Assembly: GCA_002425185.1 (NCBI GenBank)
Contig: DILT01000019.1
Span: forward strand, 310,304 to 374,303
DNA: 64,000 nucleotides
Origin: Flammeovirgaceae bacterium UBA5585
GTDB taxonomy: Bacteria; Bacteroidota; Bacteroidia; Cytophagales; Cyclobacteriaceae
Direction of reading: 5' to 3'
Below the pieces are notes generated by a model that searched no databases, was not told where the DNA came from, and was given only the letters and a program-made list of their open reading frames with translations. Shown piece by piece: positions 8,757-17,538 of the stretch (positions within the stretch are counted from its first letter, which is position 1; each line of letters begins with the position of its first letter). Position numbers and translations under genes: made by a program.

Positions 8757-11700
8757 TTACGCTGGTACAGCTACCTTTTTGGTATCCTTTTTCTCAATTT
8801 CTTTTTTATCCAGGTCAATAACAATCGGTGCTGCAATAAATACCGAGGAATACGTACCTATAACGACACCCACAAACAAGGCGAATGCAAAACCTGAAAG
8901 TACCTGACCGCCAAAAATCAACAATACAACTACCACCAGCAAGGTTGTTCCGGCTGTGATAATGGTTCGTGCAAGCGTATCGTTAATGGCATCGTTAACA
9001 ATTTTCTCCCGATCGTGCGTTGCACCAAAACCAATATATTCACGAATACGATCGAAGATGATCACCGTATCGTTAATGGAGTAACCGATGATCGTAAGAA
9101 TGGCTGCCACAAATACCTGGTCAACTTCATAGTTTAAACCTAAAAATCCTGCTATTGAGAATGCAGCAAATACAAAGAGTGTATCATGGATAGTCGCTAT
9201 AATAGCACCTGCGCTGTATTGCCACTTGCGGAACCGAATCAGGATGTAAACGAATATACCCACCAGTGAAAACAAGCTGGCCTCCCATGCCGAGTTCTTT
9301 ATATCATCGGCTACTGTTGCGCCCACTTTCGATGAACTCGCCACTACAAAGTGTTCATCATCAAGTTTTGAATCCTGATCAGTATAACGCTTCCCGGTTA
9401 TGGTTTGCAGGCTCTCGATGAGGGTTTGCTTAACCTTATCGTCCGCTGTATCGCTGTCATCTTCAATCAGGTAGGATGTGGTAATTTTTACCGAAGAGTT
9501 TGATCCATAGTTCTTTACTTCCGTACCGGAATTTTCAAAGCTTTCGGTAAGTTTAATTTTAAGGTCGGTAGCCACCACCGGTTTACTGAAGTTAACCACA
9601 TACGAGCGGCCTCCTTTAAAATCAACACCCAGGTTCAATCCCTTCACCAACAAGAGGCTTAACCCCAACACAATAATAATGGAAGATGTTATGTAGGCTA
9701 ACCGGCTGTTTTTTACAAATTCAAAATGCTTACGCTTTTTGATCAAACGGGAGATGAATGAATCAAACGATATTTTACTGGCATCGCCTTTACGGGTCAT
9801 CCACTCAACGATTACCCGCGAAACGTATACCGCTGTAAAGAAGGAGGTTAGAATACCGATCATTAACGTAATGGCAAAACCTTTAATAGGGCCCTGACCA
9901 AGCATAAACAGGAAGAATGCCGTTAATAAAGTTGTAAGGTTGGAGTCGAAGATGGTCCAGAAGGCCCGTTCATAGCCCACTCTGATCGCATCTTTTAATT
10001 TCCGTCCGTGGGCAATCTCTTCTTTAATACGCTCAAAAATCAACACGTTGGCATCCACTGCCATACCAATGGTAAGCACGATACCGGCAACACCCGGTAA
10101 CGTAAGCGAAGCATTTAACTGCGCCAGAATACCCAGTATAAAAAAGATGTTAAACAATAAGGCAATGTTGGCTACAATACCACCTTTGGAGTAATAGACA
10201 ATCATAAATATGATAACCAGTGCCAAACCACTGAGCGAAGAAAGTAATCCCTGTCTTTGGGCGAGCTTACCCAGCGTAGGACCCACAATTGCCTCTTCAA
10301 CAATTTTAGTTGGGGCAGGAAGCGAACCCGCCTTTAATATGTTAGCTAAGTCTTTTGCTTCATCTACCGTAAAGTTTCCGGAGATCTGTGAATTCCCATT
10401 TGGAATTTCGCCATTTACAGACGGTGCAGAATACACAGCATTATCCAACACAATAGCGATACGACCGCGCGGTGTTTTACTGGCCGCTTCGGCAGTCATC
10501 TTTGCCCAAATACGCGTGCCGGCCGCATTCATGGTCATGCTTACGGAAGGACGGGCATACTCGTCCAGATCCTGACGGGCATCGTTAATTACTTCACCGG
10601 TCAATTTCGGTTGACCGGAGCGACCCAGTTCAAGGAAATAAAGCTGAAGTGCCTCCGTTGGTCCGTAATCTTTATCGGGCTTGTTACCCCAATACACACC
10701 CACATTGCGGGGCAACAGACTTTTAATTTCTGTTCTCCTGAAAATACGGTTGATCTCAGCGGTGTCTTTAATTGCATAGCGGAAAGTTCCCTGGGGTACG
10801 CTCTTTGCAAAAAGTGCTGACACCCCAAGGTTTTGAAGGGAATCCAGACTTTGAAGCGTAGTGTCACCCACTGATGCGGTTTGAAGTTGCTTCTCTAATT
10901 CTGACAGTGCATCAGGTTGTGAAGGCTCTGTTGATTCAACTTTAACTGGCTCTTTCGAAGCGCTGGCCGTTTTTGTTGCCTGAAGTTGCTGTTCTTTTAC
11001 AAGTGCGGCATTAATGGCCATTAAAGAACTGTTGATATCATTGGGTTCAACTACATCCCAAAACTCCAGTCGGGCTACACCTTGTAATAATTTGCGCACC
11101 CTGGCCGGGTTATCTGCACCTGGAATTTCAATTTGAATTCTGCCGGTGCCGGGCAAGCGCTGAATGTTTGGCTGTGATGTTCCGAACTGATCAATACGGT
11201 TTTTCAGAATGGTGTACGAACGATCAATGGCGCGTTCAATTTCTTCGTTAACCACGGCAATTACCTGCTCGTCAGTATCATTAAGGCTAATACGGCCACG
11301 CGTAGTCGTGGAAGAGAACACTGGAGCCAGTTTAGCCCCAGGATTATCTTCGCGGTAGGCTGCAAAAAACAATGTACTGAAACGTTCCTGACTGCTTTTC
11401 TCCCGTACTTGTGCCTTTGTCAAGGCTTTCACGAAGGCTGAGTCTTTGCTGTTGCCGCTTAAGCCTTTAATAATGTCGACAGGAGAAACCTCCAGGGTAA
11501 CGTGCATACCCCCCTGTAAGTCGAGGCCACGGCTAAGCTCGTTGTCTTTAACTTCTTTATAGGTGAATTCAATACCAAATAAATTATAGACTGGCTTACT
11601 CCAGACAGAATCGAGGTAGGCTTGCTTTTTACCCAGATCAATAATACCGTTTGCATCGGTGGCATAATCAATAGCATCTTGCTGTACCTTGTTCGATACA

Positions 11701-11777
11701 AATGTAAACGACAGGTAATACAGGCATAATGCTGTAACAATGAGTGTTAGTACAATGACAAATCCTTTGTTTTGCAT
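8757..11777 (-). CDS. secDF: Fused protein translocase subunit SecDF
   Basis: A 1006-residue fusion of SecD and SecF, the form usual in Bacteroidota; it uses the proton gradient to help Sec-dependent export across the inner membrane. The SecD half (about 1-650) starts with one membrane segment, followed by a large periplasmic region (LDLQGGMHVTLEV) and a membrane bundle with GMAVDANVLIFERIKEE. The SecF half (about 680-1000) has LGVDFKGGRSYVVNF and SINDTVIIFDRIRE. Together these give the expected 12 membrane segments. A low-complexity Gln/Ser/Glu linker (about residues 270-300) interrupts the periplasmic part. A strong terminator follows. Confidence 0.95.
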   Translation of the reverse strand: MQNKGFVIVLTLIVTALCLYYLSFTFVSNKVQQDAIDYATDANGIIDLGKKQAYLDSVWSKPVYNLFGIEFTYKEVKDNELSRGLDLQGGMHVTLEVSPVDIIKGLSGNSKDSAFVKALTKAQVREKSSQERFSTLFFAAYREDNPGAKLAPVFSSTTTRGRISLNDTDEQVIAVVNEEIERAIDRSYTILKNRIDQFGTSQPNIQRLPGTGRIQIEIPGADNPARVRKLLQGVARLEFWDVVEPNDINSSLMAINAALVKEQQLQATKTASASKEPVKVESTEPSQPDALSELEKQLQTASVGDTTLQSLDSLQNLGVSALFAKSVPQGTFRYAIKDTAEINRIFRRTEIKSLLPRNVGVYWGNKPDKDYGPTEALQLYFLELGRSGQPKLTGEVINDARQDLDEYARPSVSMTMNAAGTRIWAKMTAEAASKTPRGRIAIVLDNAVYSAPSVNGEIPNGNSQISGNFTVDEAKDLANILKAGSLPAPTKIVEEAIVGPTLGKLAQRQGLLSSLSGLALVIIFMIVYYSKGGIVANIALLFNIFFILGILAQLNASLTLPGVAGIVLTIGMAVDANVLIFERIKEEIAHGRKLKDAIRVGYERAFWTIFDSNLTTLLTAFFLFMLGQGPIKGFAITLMIGILTSFFTAVYVSRVIVEWMTRKGDASKISFDSFISRLIKKRKHFEFVKNSRLAYITSSIIIVLGLSLLLVKGLNLGVDFKGGRSYVVNFSKPVVATDLKIKLTESFENSGTEVKNYGSNSSVKITTSYLIEDDSDTADDKVKQTLIESLQTITGKRYTDQDSKLDDEHFVVASSSKVGATVADDIKNSAWEASLFSLVGIFVYILIRFRKWQYSAGAIIATIHDTLFVFAAFSIAGFLGLNYEVDQVFVAAILTIIGYSINDTVIIFDRIREYIGFGATHDREKIVNDAINDTLARTIITAGTTLLVVVVLLIFGGQVLSGFAFALFVGVVIGTYSSVFIAAPIVIDLDKKEIEKKDTKKVAVPA

Positions 11778-11872
11778 ATCGTGTTTAGTTAAAATTCATT
11801 TAGTAAGGTTTTGAAAAAAGATTGATTTATCCTGTTAAAGGCATTCAATCACAAAATGAAATGGGGTAAAAA

Positions 11873-12214
11873 TCAGGGTGCGTTCGGAGCGATGACGAAC
11901 TGAAAGAGCGCCTTGAATAATCTGCCAACGGAAAGTTGGATGGTAGCTGGAGTAGCATCAGGTTTGCGCTCACCAAAAAGTATTTCCTGAATAAAAGAAA
12001 GATCGTGGCTTAACACGAGTGAGGTGGAAGATGAAGGCAAAGAGTAAGTTGAGAGTGTAAAATTGGCCTCCTCCGAACTTTGTTGTTCAGTTTCCGGGTT
12101 TACAGCTGCCTGCTCTGCATTTGGTACATAAAGAACCTGAGAAAACACGATCACCAAGGCCGTGAATACGCCCAGCGCAAGACTCCATAAACGTGTTTTT
12201 TCCGAGGTTTTCAT
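11873..12214 (-). CDS. Small single-pass membrane protein of unknown function
   Basis: A 113-residue protein with one membrane helix near the N-terminus (LWSLALGVFTALVIVFSQVLYV). A Glu/Gln/Ser-rich stretch and a hydrophobic C-terminus follow. I do not recognise a domain. It sits 95 bases upstream of secDF on the same strand, so it could be transcribed with it and might be an accessory of the translocase, but only position supports that. Codon use looks like its neighbours. Confidence 0.6.
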   Translation of the reverse strand: MKTSEKTRLWSLALGVFTALVIVFSQVLYVPNAEQAAVNPETEQQSSEEANFTLSTYSLPSSSTSLVLSHDLSFIQEILFGERKPDATPATIQLSVGRLFKALFQFVIAPNAP

Positions 12215-12286
12215 AAAGGCCTACAAAAGTATGGAATTGGGCCAAAAATGAAAGAAGTAGCTAAAAAAAATACAACTAGCTGAAAA

Positions 12287-12904
12287 TCAGTTCAATTTTG
12301 CCTGAATAGCCAAAATCAATACGTGAAGTGCACGTTCAAAATGGCTGTTATTGGGAATTACGAGATCGGCATTGTGTTTTATCGGTTCAATCAGGCGCTC
12401 ATATACCGGCATTACATGGTGATGATACCGGTACAGTACATCATCAAGATCATACCCGCGCTCTTCGCTATCGCGCCTGATGCGCCTGGATAGTTTCACA
12501 TAGTCTTTAGCTTCGATAAAAATACTCAGATCAAGCTCTTTTTCGATTTCGGGGAAATATTGAACAAACAGCCCTTCAACAATAAGTACAGGAGCAGGCT
12601 TGAATACAAGTGTTTTTGGTGTGGCGTTAGGATTATTAAACGTATACTCTGTTTTGTGCAATTCTTGCCCACTTTTCAACTGCAGAATATCCTTATGGAA
12701 TTGCACGTGATCTATGGCTTCCGGCAGGTCAAAATTTTTAACCCCACGATCATCTTCTTTTTGCCGCTCGCGCGGATGATAGTAATTGTCTTGTGAAATA
12801 AGGCATAGCTGATCATCCGTAAACCGATCAGCCAGGTTCTTCAGGAAATATGTTTTTCCGGAACCGCTTCCCCCGGTAATGCCTATGGTATAGGGTTTGG
12901 CCAT
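12287..12904 (-). CDS. udk: Uridine kinase
   Basis: A 205-residue P-loop kinase that phosphorylates uridine and cytidine in pyrimidine salvage. Walker A is GGSGSGKT (residues 11-18). Other family features are ISQDNYYHP, the LIVEGLFVQYFPEI segment and the arginine-rich lid RRIRRDSEERGYDLDDVL. Length is close to the bacterial norm. It is the last gene of a minus-strand series, 35 bases after rdgB. Confidence 0.92.
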   Translation of the reverse strand: MAKPYTIGITGGSGSGKTYFLKNLADRFTDDQLCLISQDNYYHPRERQKEDDRGVKNFDLPEAIDHVQFHKDILQLKSGQELHKTEYTFNNPNATPKTLVFKPAPVLIVEGLFVQYFPEIEKELDLSIFIEAKDYVKLSRRIRRDSEERGYDLDDVLYRYHHHVMPVYERLIEPIKHNADLVIPNNSHFERALHVLILAIQAKLN

Positions 12905-12939
12905 ACTTATTAACGGCTTGAAAATACAAACATCACCGA

Positions 12940-13524
12940 TTACCTGCTATAGGTTTGCTGAAGATAATCAACCAGCTTTTTGACAGCCCGTGCCCTGTGG
13001 CTGACCTCATTTTTTTCTTCCATCGACATTTCAGCGAATGATCGGGTATACCCTTCCGGTTGAAAGATGGGATCATAGCCAAATCCTCCTATTCCTCTTT
13101 TCTCCATAAGTATTTCGCCCTGTACACTACCCTCAAACAGCATGACACCCGTTGGTTCTACAAGTGCTATGATGGTACGGAATTGCGCTTTGCGGTTAGG
13201 TAGGCCGCTTAACTTTTGCAGCAATAAATTCATATTGTCTTCGGCATTACGTTGCTTACCAGCATAGTGGGCAGAATCAACTCCCGGCTCGCCATTCAAC
13301 GCTTCAACTTCAAGACCTGAATCATCAGCAAAACAAGCGACCTGATAATGATCAAAAACATACTGAGCTTTCTGAAGGGCATTTCCTTCCAGGGTAGATT
13401 GTGTTTCCGGTAATTCTTCCGCACAACCAATGTCCGCCAGGCCGGTTAATAAAAAAGATGGGCCCAGTATGGCGCCCATCTCTTTGATCTTGTGCGGGTT
13501 GTTAGTTGCAAAGCAAACTTTCAT
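12940..13524 (-). CDS. rdgB: Non-canonical purine NTP pyrophosphatase (RdgB/HAM1)
   Basis: A 194-residue house-cleaning enzyme that hydrolyses ITP, XTP and dITP to monophosphates. Family motifs are TNNPHKIKEM at the N-terminus, FADDSGLEVEALNGEPGVDSAHYAG in the middle (quoted here only as the segment around residues 66-89), GGFGYDPIF and a final SHRARAV. Its ATG overlaps the stop of the upstream FKBP gene by one base (TAATG), which indicates translational coupling. The position, next to udk and opposite ndk, groups nucleotide-metabolism genes here. Confidence 0.93.
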   Translation of the reverse strand: MKVCFATNNPHKIKEMGAILGPSFLLTGLADIGCAEELPETQSTLEGNALQKAQYVFDHYQVACFADDSGLEVEALNGEPGVDSAHYAGKQRNAEDNMNLLLQKLSGLPNRKAQFRTIIALVEPTGVMLFEGSVQGEILMEKRGIGGFGYDPIFQPEGYTRSFAEMSMEEKNEVSHRARAVKKLVDYLQQTYSR

Positions 13525-14393
13525 TAATAAACTTGCAAAAGTTCAACTTCAAAAATAATGTTGGAATTAGGCGGTATACCCGTGTAACTTCTTGTACCAT
13601 ACGCTAATCCTGAAGGAACATAAAAAGTTGCTTTGTCTCCTTCTTTCATTAGCTGCAAACCCACAATCAAACCATGAGGATAATTACCTACCAACGAACT
13701 GAAATCATTCTCTGGCTGCAAAATCTGATCAAAAAACTTAAATCCATCAGACATTAATTTACCCACAAGCTTTACTCTAACCTGGCTATGGATGTAGGGC
13801 GAAACCACACCACTTCCTTCTTCTATTACATAGCGTATGCCACTTGGATCCTCTATTGCCTCAATCTCATTGGTCTCCAGGTACTGATCAATTGCAATAC
13901 TGTCAGCCTTTAAGCGTGAAATTTGTGCTGCAGTACGGGTTACACTTTCTACTTCAACATCAAATATTAAAATAGCATTAGGCGGTATTGAACCTCTTCC
14001 AGCTGCACCATAGGCATAACCAGAGGGTATAAATAAGGTGGCAATACTTCCTGGGGGCAGCAAAGAAAGGCCGGCTTGCCAGCCTGCAATATAATCTGGT
14101 AATTTCCCAGTTGTAGTGCCCTCATCAAACACAGACCTATTTGAAAAGAGCATACCCTTATACTTGACCCGAATATCGTTGTCACTATTTGGCGGGAGTC
14201 CGGAGCCCAACTCATCAACAACAATTCGAACACCACTGCCATCCTTTACAGCAACAAGATTATTTTGTGTCAGGTAAGCATCAATGGCTTTTACATCATT
14301 ACGCCAGCGTTCCAAGGGTGACTCAGGAGCATCATCCAAGCACGAATTCAACAAAAACAGTACACCAATGAAAATTAAACTTCGCATAGTCAA
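13524..14393 (-). CDS. Double-domain FKBP-type peptidyl-prolyl isomerase lipoprotein
   Basis: A 289-residue exported protein. The signal peptide ends in LFLLNSC, giving a likely lipid-modified cysteine near residue 18. Two FKBP domains follow in tandem (about 60-150 and 190-288). Each is preceded by a copy of the same linker (AIDAYLTQNN, IDQYLETNEI) and ends in IPPNAILIFDVEVESV or IPPNSNIIFEVELLQVY. FKBPs catalyse cis-trans isomerisation of proline bonds and chaperone exported proteins. It is the third FKBP gene of an operon that starts with an nrnA-like gene, the setting in which gldI occurs in flavobacteria. Which of the three corresponds to GldI cannot be decided by eye. Confidence 0.85.
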   Translation of the reverse strand: MTMRSLIFIGVLFLLNSCLDDAPESPLERWRNDVKAIDAYLTQNNLVAVKDGSGVRIVVDELGSGLPPNSDNDIRVKYKGMLFSNRSVFDEGTTTGKLPDYIAGWQAGLSLLPPGSIATLFIPSGYAYGAAGRGSIPPNAILIFDVEVESVTRTAAQISRLKADSIAIDQYLETNEIEAIEDPSGIRYVIEEGSGVVSPYIHSQVRVKLVGKLMSDGFKFFDQILQPENDFSSLVGNYPHGLIVGLQLMKEGDKATFYVPSGLAYGTRSYTGIPPNSNIIFEVELLQVY

Positions 14394-14428
14394 ACTACTT
14401 TTATATTATCAATCACACCAATCAGTCA

Positions 14429-14932
14429 TCATTTAATAAGGTCAATTTCAAAAATCAAATTGGAATTAGCAGGTATTTTTGGGATATCCATCCTAGCACC
14501 ATATCCAAAAACGGAAGGAATGTAAACGGTCACTGATGATCCGGATTTTATTTTAGGCAGAATGATTTGCCATCCTAAAATTAAATTATCCAAAGGAAAT
14601 GAAACCGGACTGGTAGATGCATCAAACTGGCTACCATTACTCAATAATTTACCTTTATAGTTTACCGTTACACTATTCTCAATACAAGGCTTAACTCCAC
14701 TACCCTCCAATTCTATGGTATAGCGAATGCCGGACGCATCTTCGATAGCTGTTATCTGTTGGTTTTCAAGATAGGTATCAATGGCTGCTATGTCCAGTTC
14801 AAGTCGGTTCTGATCAACCGCATTGATCCTGGATTGTGAAACCGTGCGCGTGCAAGGCGCTTCACATTTAAATAAGGCAACAGAAAGAATAACCCACACA
14901 AGCGAACCCAAGCAAGAATTCATTCTTACCAT
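14429..14932 (-). CDS. FKBP-type peptidyl-prolyl isomerase, single domain, exported
   Basis: A 167-residue protein with a hydrophobic N-terminus (GSLVWVILSVALF) followed by cysteines that could be lipidated, and one FKBP domain (about residues 80-166). It carries the same linker as its neighbours (AIDTYLENQQITAIEDASGI) and ends in IPANSNLIFEIDLIK. It begins 3 bases after the stop of the upstream FKBP gene and lies 35 bases before the next one. The internal ATG at codon 4 is an alternative start. It is shorter than the flanking copies, which hints at local gene duplication. Confidence 0.83.
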   Translation of the reverse strand: MVRMNSCLGSLVWVILSVALFKCEAPCTRTVSQSRINAVDQNRLELDIAAIDTYLENQQITAIEDASGIRYTIELEGSGVKPCIENSVTVNYKGKLLSNGSQFDASTSPVSFPLDNLILGWQIILPKIKSGSSVTVYIPSVFGYGARMDIPKIPANSNLIFEIDLIK

Positions 14933-14935
14933 ACC

Positions 14936-15844
14936 TTAATTAATTGATATAACTTCTAAATCAAAAACCAAAATTGAATTCTCCTTTATTACTTCGCTGC
15001 GTTGCTGTGGACCGTACGCTAAAGATGATGGAATATAGAAAGTTCCTTTAGCACCCGCATTCATATACTTTAACGCTTCATGCCAGCCCTGTATTACACC
15101 TGTTTGGTCAATGGTAACAGCATAGGGCTCATAGGGCCTCATCGGATTATAAAGGCCTTTTGCCTCCGCTACGGATTGAACGCTGGAATCGAAGTATTCA
15201 CCATTGAGCAAATAGCCTGAATAATTAACCTTTACCGTCTGGCCGGATTTTGCATTCTCCCCTTTACCGGGCGAGGTGATGACATAACGCAACCCGGATT
15301 CAACTTTTATTGCTTCAATATTATTATCGGCCAGGTATTGATCAATAATGGCAATGTCTTTAGCCAGTTGTTTCTCTCTGAATTTGCTCATCATCTCCTG
15401 CTGATAGGTCATGAAATCCATTTGTGGCATAATAGAATCCACACGAATGTGATAGCTCAAGGTTAGTGTGCTGTCTACATCCGAAGGCATAGGCGACTTC
15501 ACCAGGTCTTTAAAGAACTTGGAGATGGGCATACTTACAATCACACTGTCACCTTTTGAAACCATGCGCAACATTTGCGTCATACCGTCTTCCGAAACAA
15601 GAGCGGAGCTGTCGTTTGTTAAAACAGCAGCCGGCATATCCTTGGTCATTTGAGCCCACACAGAGTCCTTCGAGTCTTTAAAAAGAAACTGAAACACCAC
15701 TACTTCTCCCGGTTTTGGCAAAATACCGTCTCCCTTTTTTACTACTTTAAATTTCATCCCACTGGGCGTTTCTTTTTCATTGCTGCTTGCGCATGAAAAA
15801 AGGAGCGCCAGACCAACGGCAAATACAACATTCAGAATTTTCAT
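14936..15844 (-). CDS. FKBP-type peptidyl-prolyl isomerase lipoprotein, GldI-like candidate
   Basis: A 302-residue lipoprotein (signal peptide with ALLFSCASS, lipidated cysteine near residue 18). The first half (about 30-135) resembles a degenerate FKBP domain (GDGILPKPGEVVVFQFLF). The second half (about 185-300) is a complete one ending in ENSILVFDLEVISIN. The linker IDQYLADNNIEAIKVESGLR lies between them. It is the first FKBP gene after the DHH phosphoesterase, 24 bases downstream of it. In flavobacteria the gliding protein GldI is an FKBP-type lipoprotein in a similar gene order, so this copy is a reasonable GldI candidate. That is an inference from context. Confidence 0.82.
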   Translation of the reverse strand: MKILNVVFAVGLALLFSCASSNEKETPSGMKFKVVKKGDGILPKPGEVVVFQFLFKDSKDSVWAQMTKDMPAAVLTNDSSALVSEDGMTQMLRMVSKGDSVIVSMPISKFFKDLVKSPMPSDVDSTLTLSYHIRVDSIMPQMDFMTYQQEMMSKFREKQLAKDIAIIDQYLADNNIEAIKVESGLRYVITSPGKGENAKSGQTVKVNYSGYLLNGEYFDSSVQSVAEAKGLYNPMRPYEPYAVTIDQTGVIQGWHEALKYMNAGAKGTFYIPSSLAYGPQQRSEVIKENSILVFDLEVISIN

Positions 15845-15868
15845 TTATTTAAATTTAATTGGTTGATA

Positions 15869-16891
15869 CTAGATTTTATTTTCACTTATTAATTTCTCTT
15901 TATATTCTGGCAAAATACTCAAAAATTTTTCGAGCGTGGCTTGCAACGTTAAAGACGATGTTCCTCCCGATGCATTTCTATGCCCCCCTCCGTTAAAATG
16001 CTTTCGTGCCATTTCATTTACTGAAAAATCGCCTAATGAACGAAACGAAAGTTTTACTTCATCATTGCGTTGATAAATCATAACCGACAGACGGATGCCT
16101 TCAATGGAAAGTCCGTAGTTCACAAAACCTTCCGTATCGCCTGATTGTGAACCAAATTTTTTTAACTCGTCCTGGGTTAAAGTCATGTAAGCCGTTTTGT
16201 ATTCCGGCAAAACCACCAACTTCTCACTTAATACATACCCCATCAACCGTAAACGCTCAAGGGTATTCGTATCATAAATGAGTTTGGAAACCTTGGTTGG
16301 ATTTGCCCCAAGGGATACCAGATCGGAGGCAATCATAAATTCTTCGCGCCTGGTGTTGTTATGACGGAAACCACCGGTATCGGTTAACAAGCCAGCATAC
16401 AAGCAATCGGCAATGTCAGCATCAATTTTTGCACGATCACCAAGTTCTATCAGAAGTTCATACACAAGCCCGGCTGTGGAAGCGGCCTTAGGATCCCACT
16501 GTTCAAAATCGGCAAACTTTTCAGGTTCCAGGTGATGATCAATCAATACTTTTTTCGCGCTTGATTTACGGATCATCTCACCGATGGAATTGATACGGCT
16601 TAAGGCGGAGAAATCGAGGCAAAAAATAATCTCAGCTTTAGCAACTCGTTCAGCAATTTGATTTTCAATCCTGTCATTATAGATGATTACCTCATCATTA
16701 CCCGGCAGCCAATTTAAAAACGAAGGATAATCACTTGGGGTAATAACTGAAACCTGGTGATTACTTTTTTTGAGATAGGCCGATAAGCCCAGCGATGAGC
16801 CTAGGGCATCCGCATCAGGCTTGTGGTGTGTCACAATTACCACCCGCCTGGGCACACGTAAAAGCTCATTAAACTCCTGCAAATGCGTCAT
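15869..16891 (-). CDS. nrnA: DHH-family phosphoesterase, NrnA-like (nanoRNase / pAp phosphatase)
   Basis: A 340-residue DHH/DHHA1 protein. In Bacillus, NrnA degrades short RNA oligonucleotides and dephosphorylates pAp. The DHH domain has HHKPDADALGSSLG, DFSALSRI and LIDHHLEPEKF; the DHHA1 domain has the substrate-binding HFNGGGHRNASGG near the end. I chose the ATG at 16891 (MTHLQEFNELL) over one at 16945. Known relatives start close to this motif, and a promoter match at 16910-16938 lies between the two candidates. It leads the operon of three FKBP genes, rdgB and udk, and is divergent from ndk. Confidence 0.88.
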   Translation of the reverse strand: MTHLQEFNELLRVPRRVVIVTHHKPDADALGSSLGLSAYLKKSNHQVSVITPSDYPSFLNWLPGNDEVIIYNDRIENQIAERVAKAEIIFCLDFSALSRINSIGEMIRKSSAKKVLIDHHLEPEKFADFEQWDPKAASTAGLVYELLIELGDRAKIDADIADCLYAGLLTDTGGFRHNNTRREEFMIASDLVSLGANPTKVSKLIYDTNTLERLRLMGYVLSEKLVVLPEYKTAYMTLTQDELKKFGSQSGDTEGFVNYGLSIEGIRLSVMIYQRNDEVKLSFRSLGDFSVNEMARKHFNGGGHRNASGGTSSLTLQATLEKFLSILPEYKEKLISENKI

Positions 16892-16909
16892 CGCTCGAAA
16901 AACAAGGGG

Positions 16910-16938
16910 CAAAAATGCTGAAAATACTCCATAGTCAA
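16910..16938 (-). promoter_or_regulatory. Promoter of the nrnA-FKBP-rdgB-udk operon
   Basis: On the minus strand TTG (16936-16938) is followed after 18 bases by CATTTTTG (16910-16917), one mismatch from TAnnTTTG. The predicted transcription start near 16905 leaves a leader of about 14 bases before the chosen ATG at 16891. Confidence 0.4.
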
Positions 16939-17013
16939 TAGACACATTTTGGGAGGATAGTCAAAAACCTTAGAAAATAGCGATTGCAGACTATGCACTA
17001 TGAACTAATCCTC

Positions 17014-17021
17014 TATTTTTG
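17014..17021 (+). promoter_or_regulatory. -7 promoter element of ndk
   Basis: TATTTTTG, a full match to TAnnTTTG, ends 29 bases before the ndk ATG. No TTG lies at the normal spacing upstream (the nearest, at 16984-16986, is 27 bases away), so only the -7 half is supported. Confidence 0.4.
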
Positions 17022-17050
17022 CAGCCGAAATCAAAGAAATACGACAAAAA

Positions 17051-17470
17051 ATGGCAACCAACAGAACTTTTACCATGATAAAACCCGATGCGGTAAGCGC
17101 AGGAAATACCGGGGCAATCACCAAAATGATTGAAGAAGCGGGCTTTCGCATCGTAGCCGTAAAAAAGACACAATTAACCCCTGAACGGGCCGGACAATTT
17201 TATGCGATCCATAAAGAAAGACCCTTTTTCAAGGATCTTTGTTCGTACATGTCTTCCGGAGCTATTGTTCCTATGATACTTGAAAAAGAAAATGCCGTTG
17301 AGGATTTCCGCAAACTGATTGGTGCAACCGATCCGCAAAAAGCTGCACCGGGCACCATTCGTAATTTATTTGCGAAGTCTATTGAAGCCAATGCTATCCA
17401 CGGCTCAGACAGTGATGAAAATGCTGAGATTGAAGGCAGTTTCTTTTTTGCGAAGACGGAGTGCTTCTAA
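17051..17470 (+). CDS. ndk: Nucleoside diphosphate kinase
   Basis: A 139-residue enzyme that balances NTP and dNTP pools through a phospho-histidine intermediate. The N-terminal TFTMIKPDAV and the active-site segment NAIHGSDSDENAEIE, containing the catalytic histidine, are both intact. Length is typical. It has its own -7 element upstream and a strong terminator right after it, so it is probably monocistronic. It is divergent from the nrnA operon, the arrangement also seen beside gldI in other Bacteroidota. Confidence 0.96.
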   Translation: MATNRTFTMIKPDAVSAGNTGAITKMIEEAGFRIVAVKKTQLTPERAGQFYAIHKERPFFKDLCSYMSSGAIVPMILEKENAVEDFRKLIGATDPQKAAPGTIRNLFAKSIEANAIHGSDSDENAEIEGSFFFAKTECF

Positions 17471-17492
17471 GGAAAGAAAGCTAATAGAAATT

Positions 17493-17519
17493 AAAACCCG
17501 GATTGCTCCGGGTTTTTTT
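17493..17519 (+). terminator. ndk terminator
   Basis: AAAACCCGG (17493-17501) pairs with CCGGGTTTT (17508-17516) around a 6-base loop, and the T-run continues to 17519. This is a classic intrinsic terminator 22 bases after the ndk stop. Confidence 0.9.
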
Positions 17520-17538
17520 GTGTTTAAATCATTTGTGA

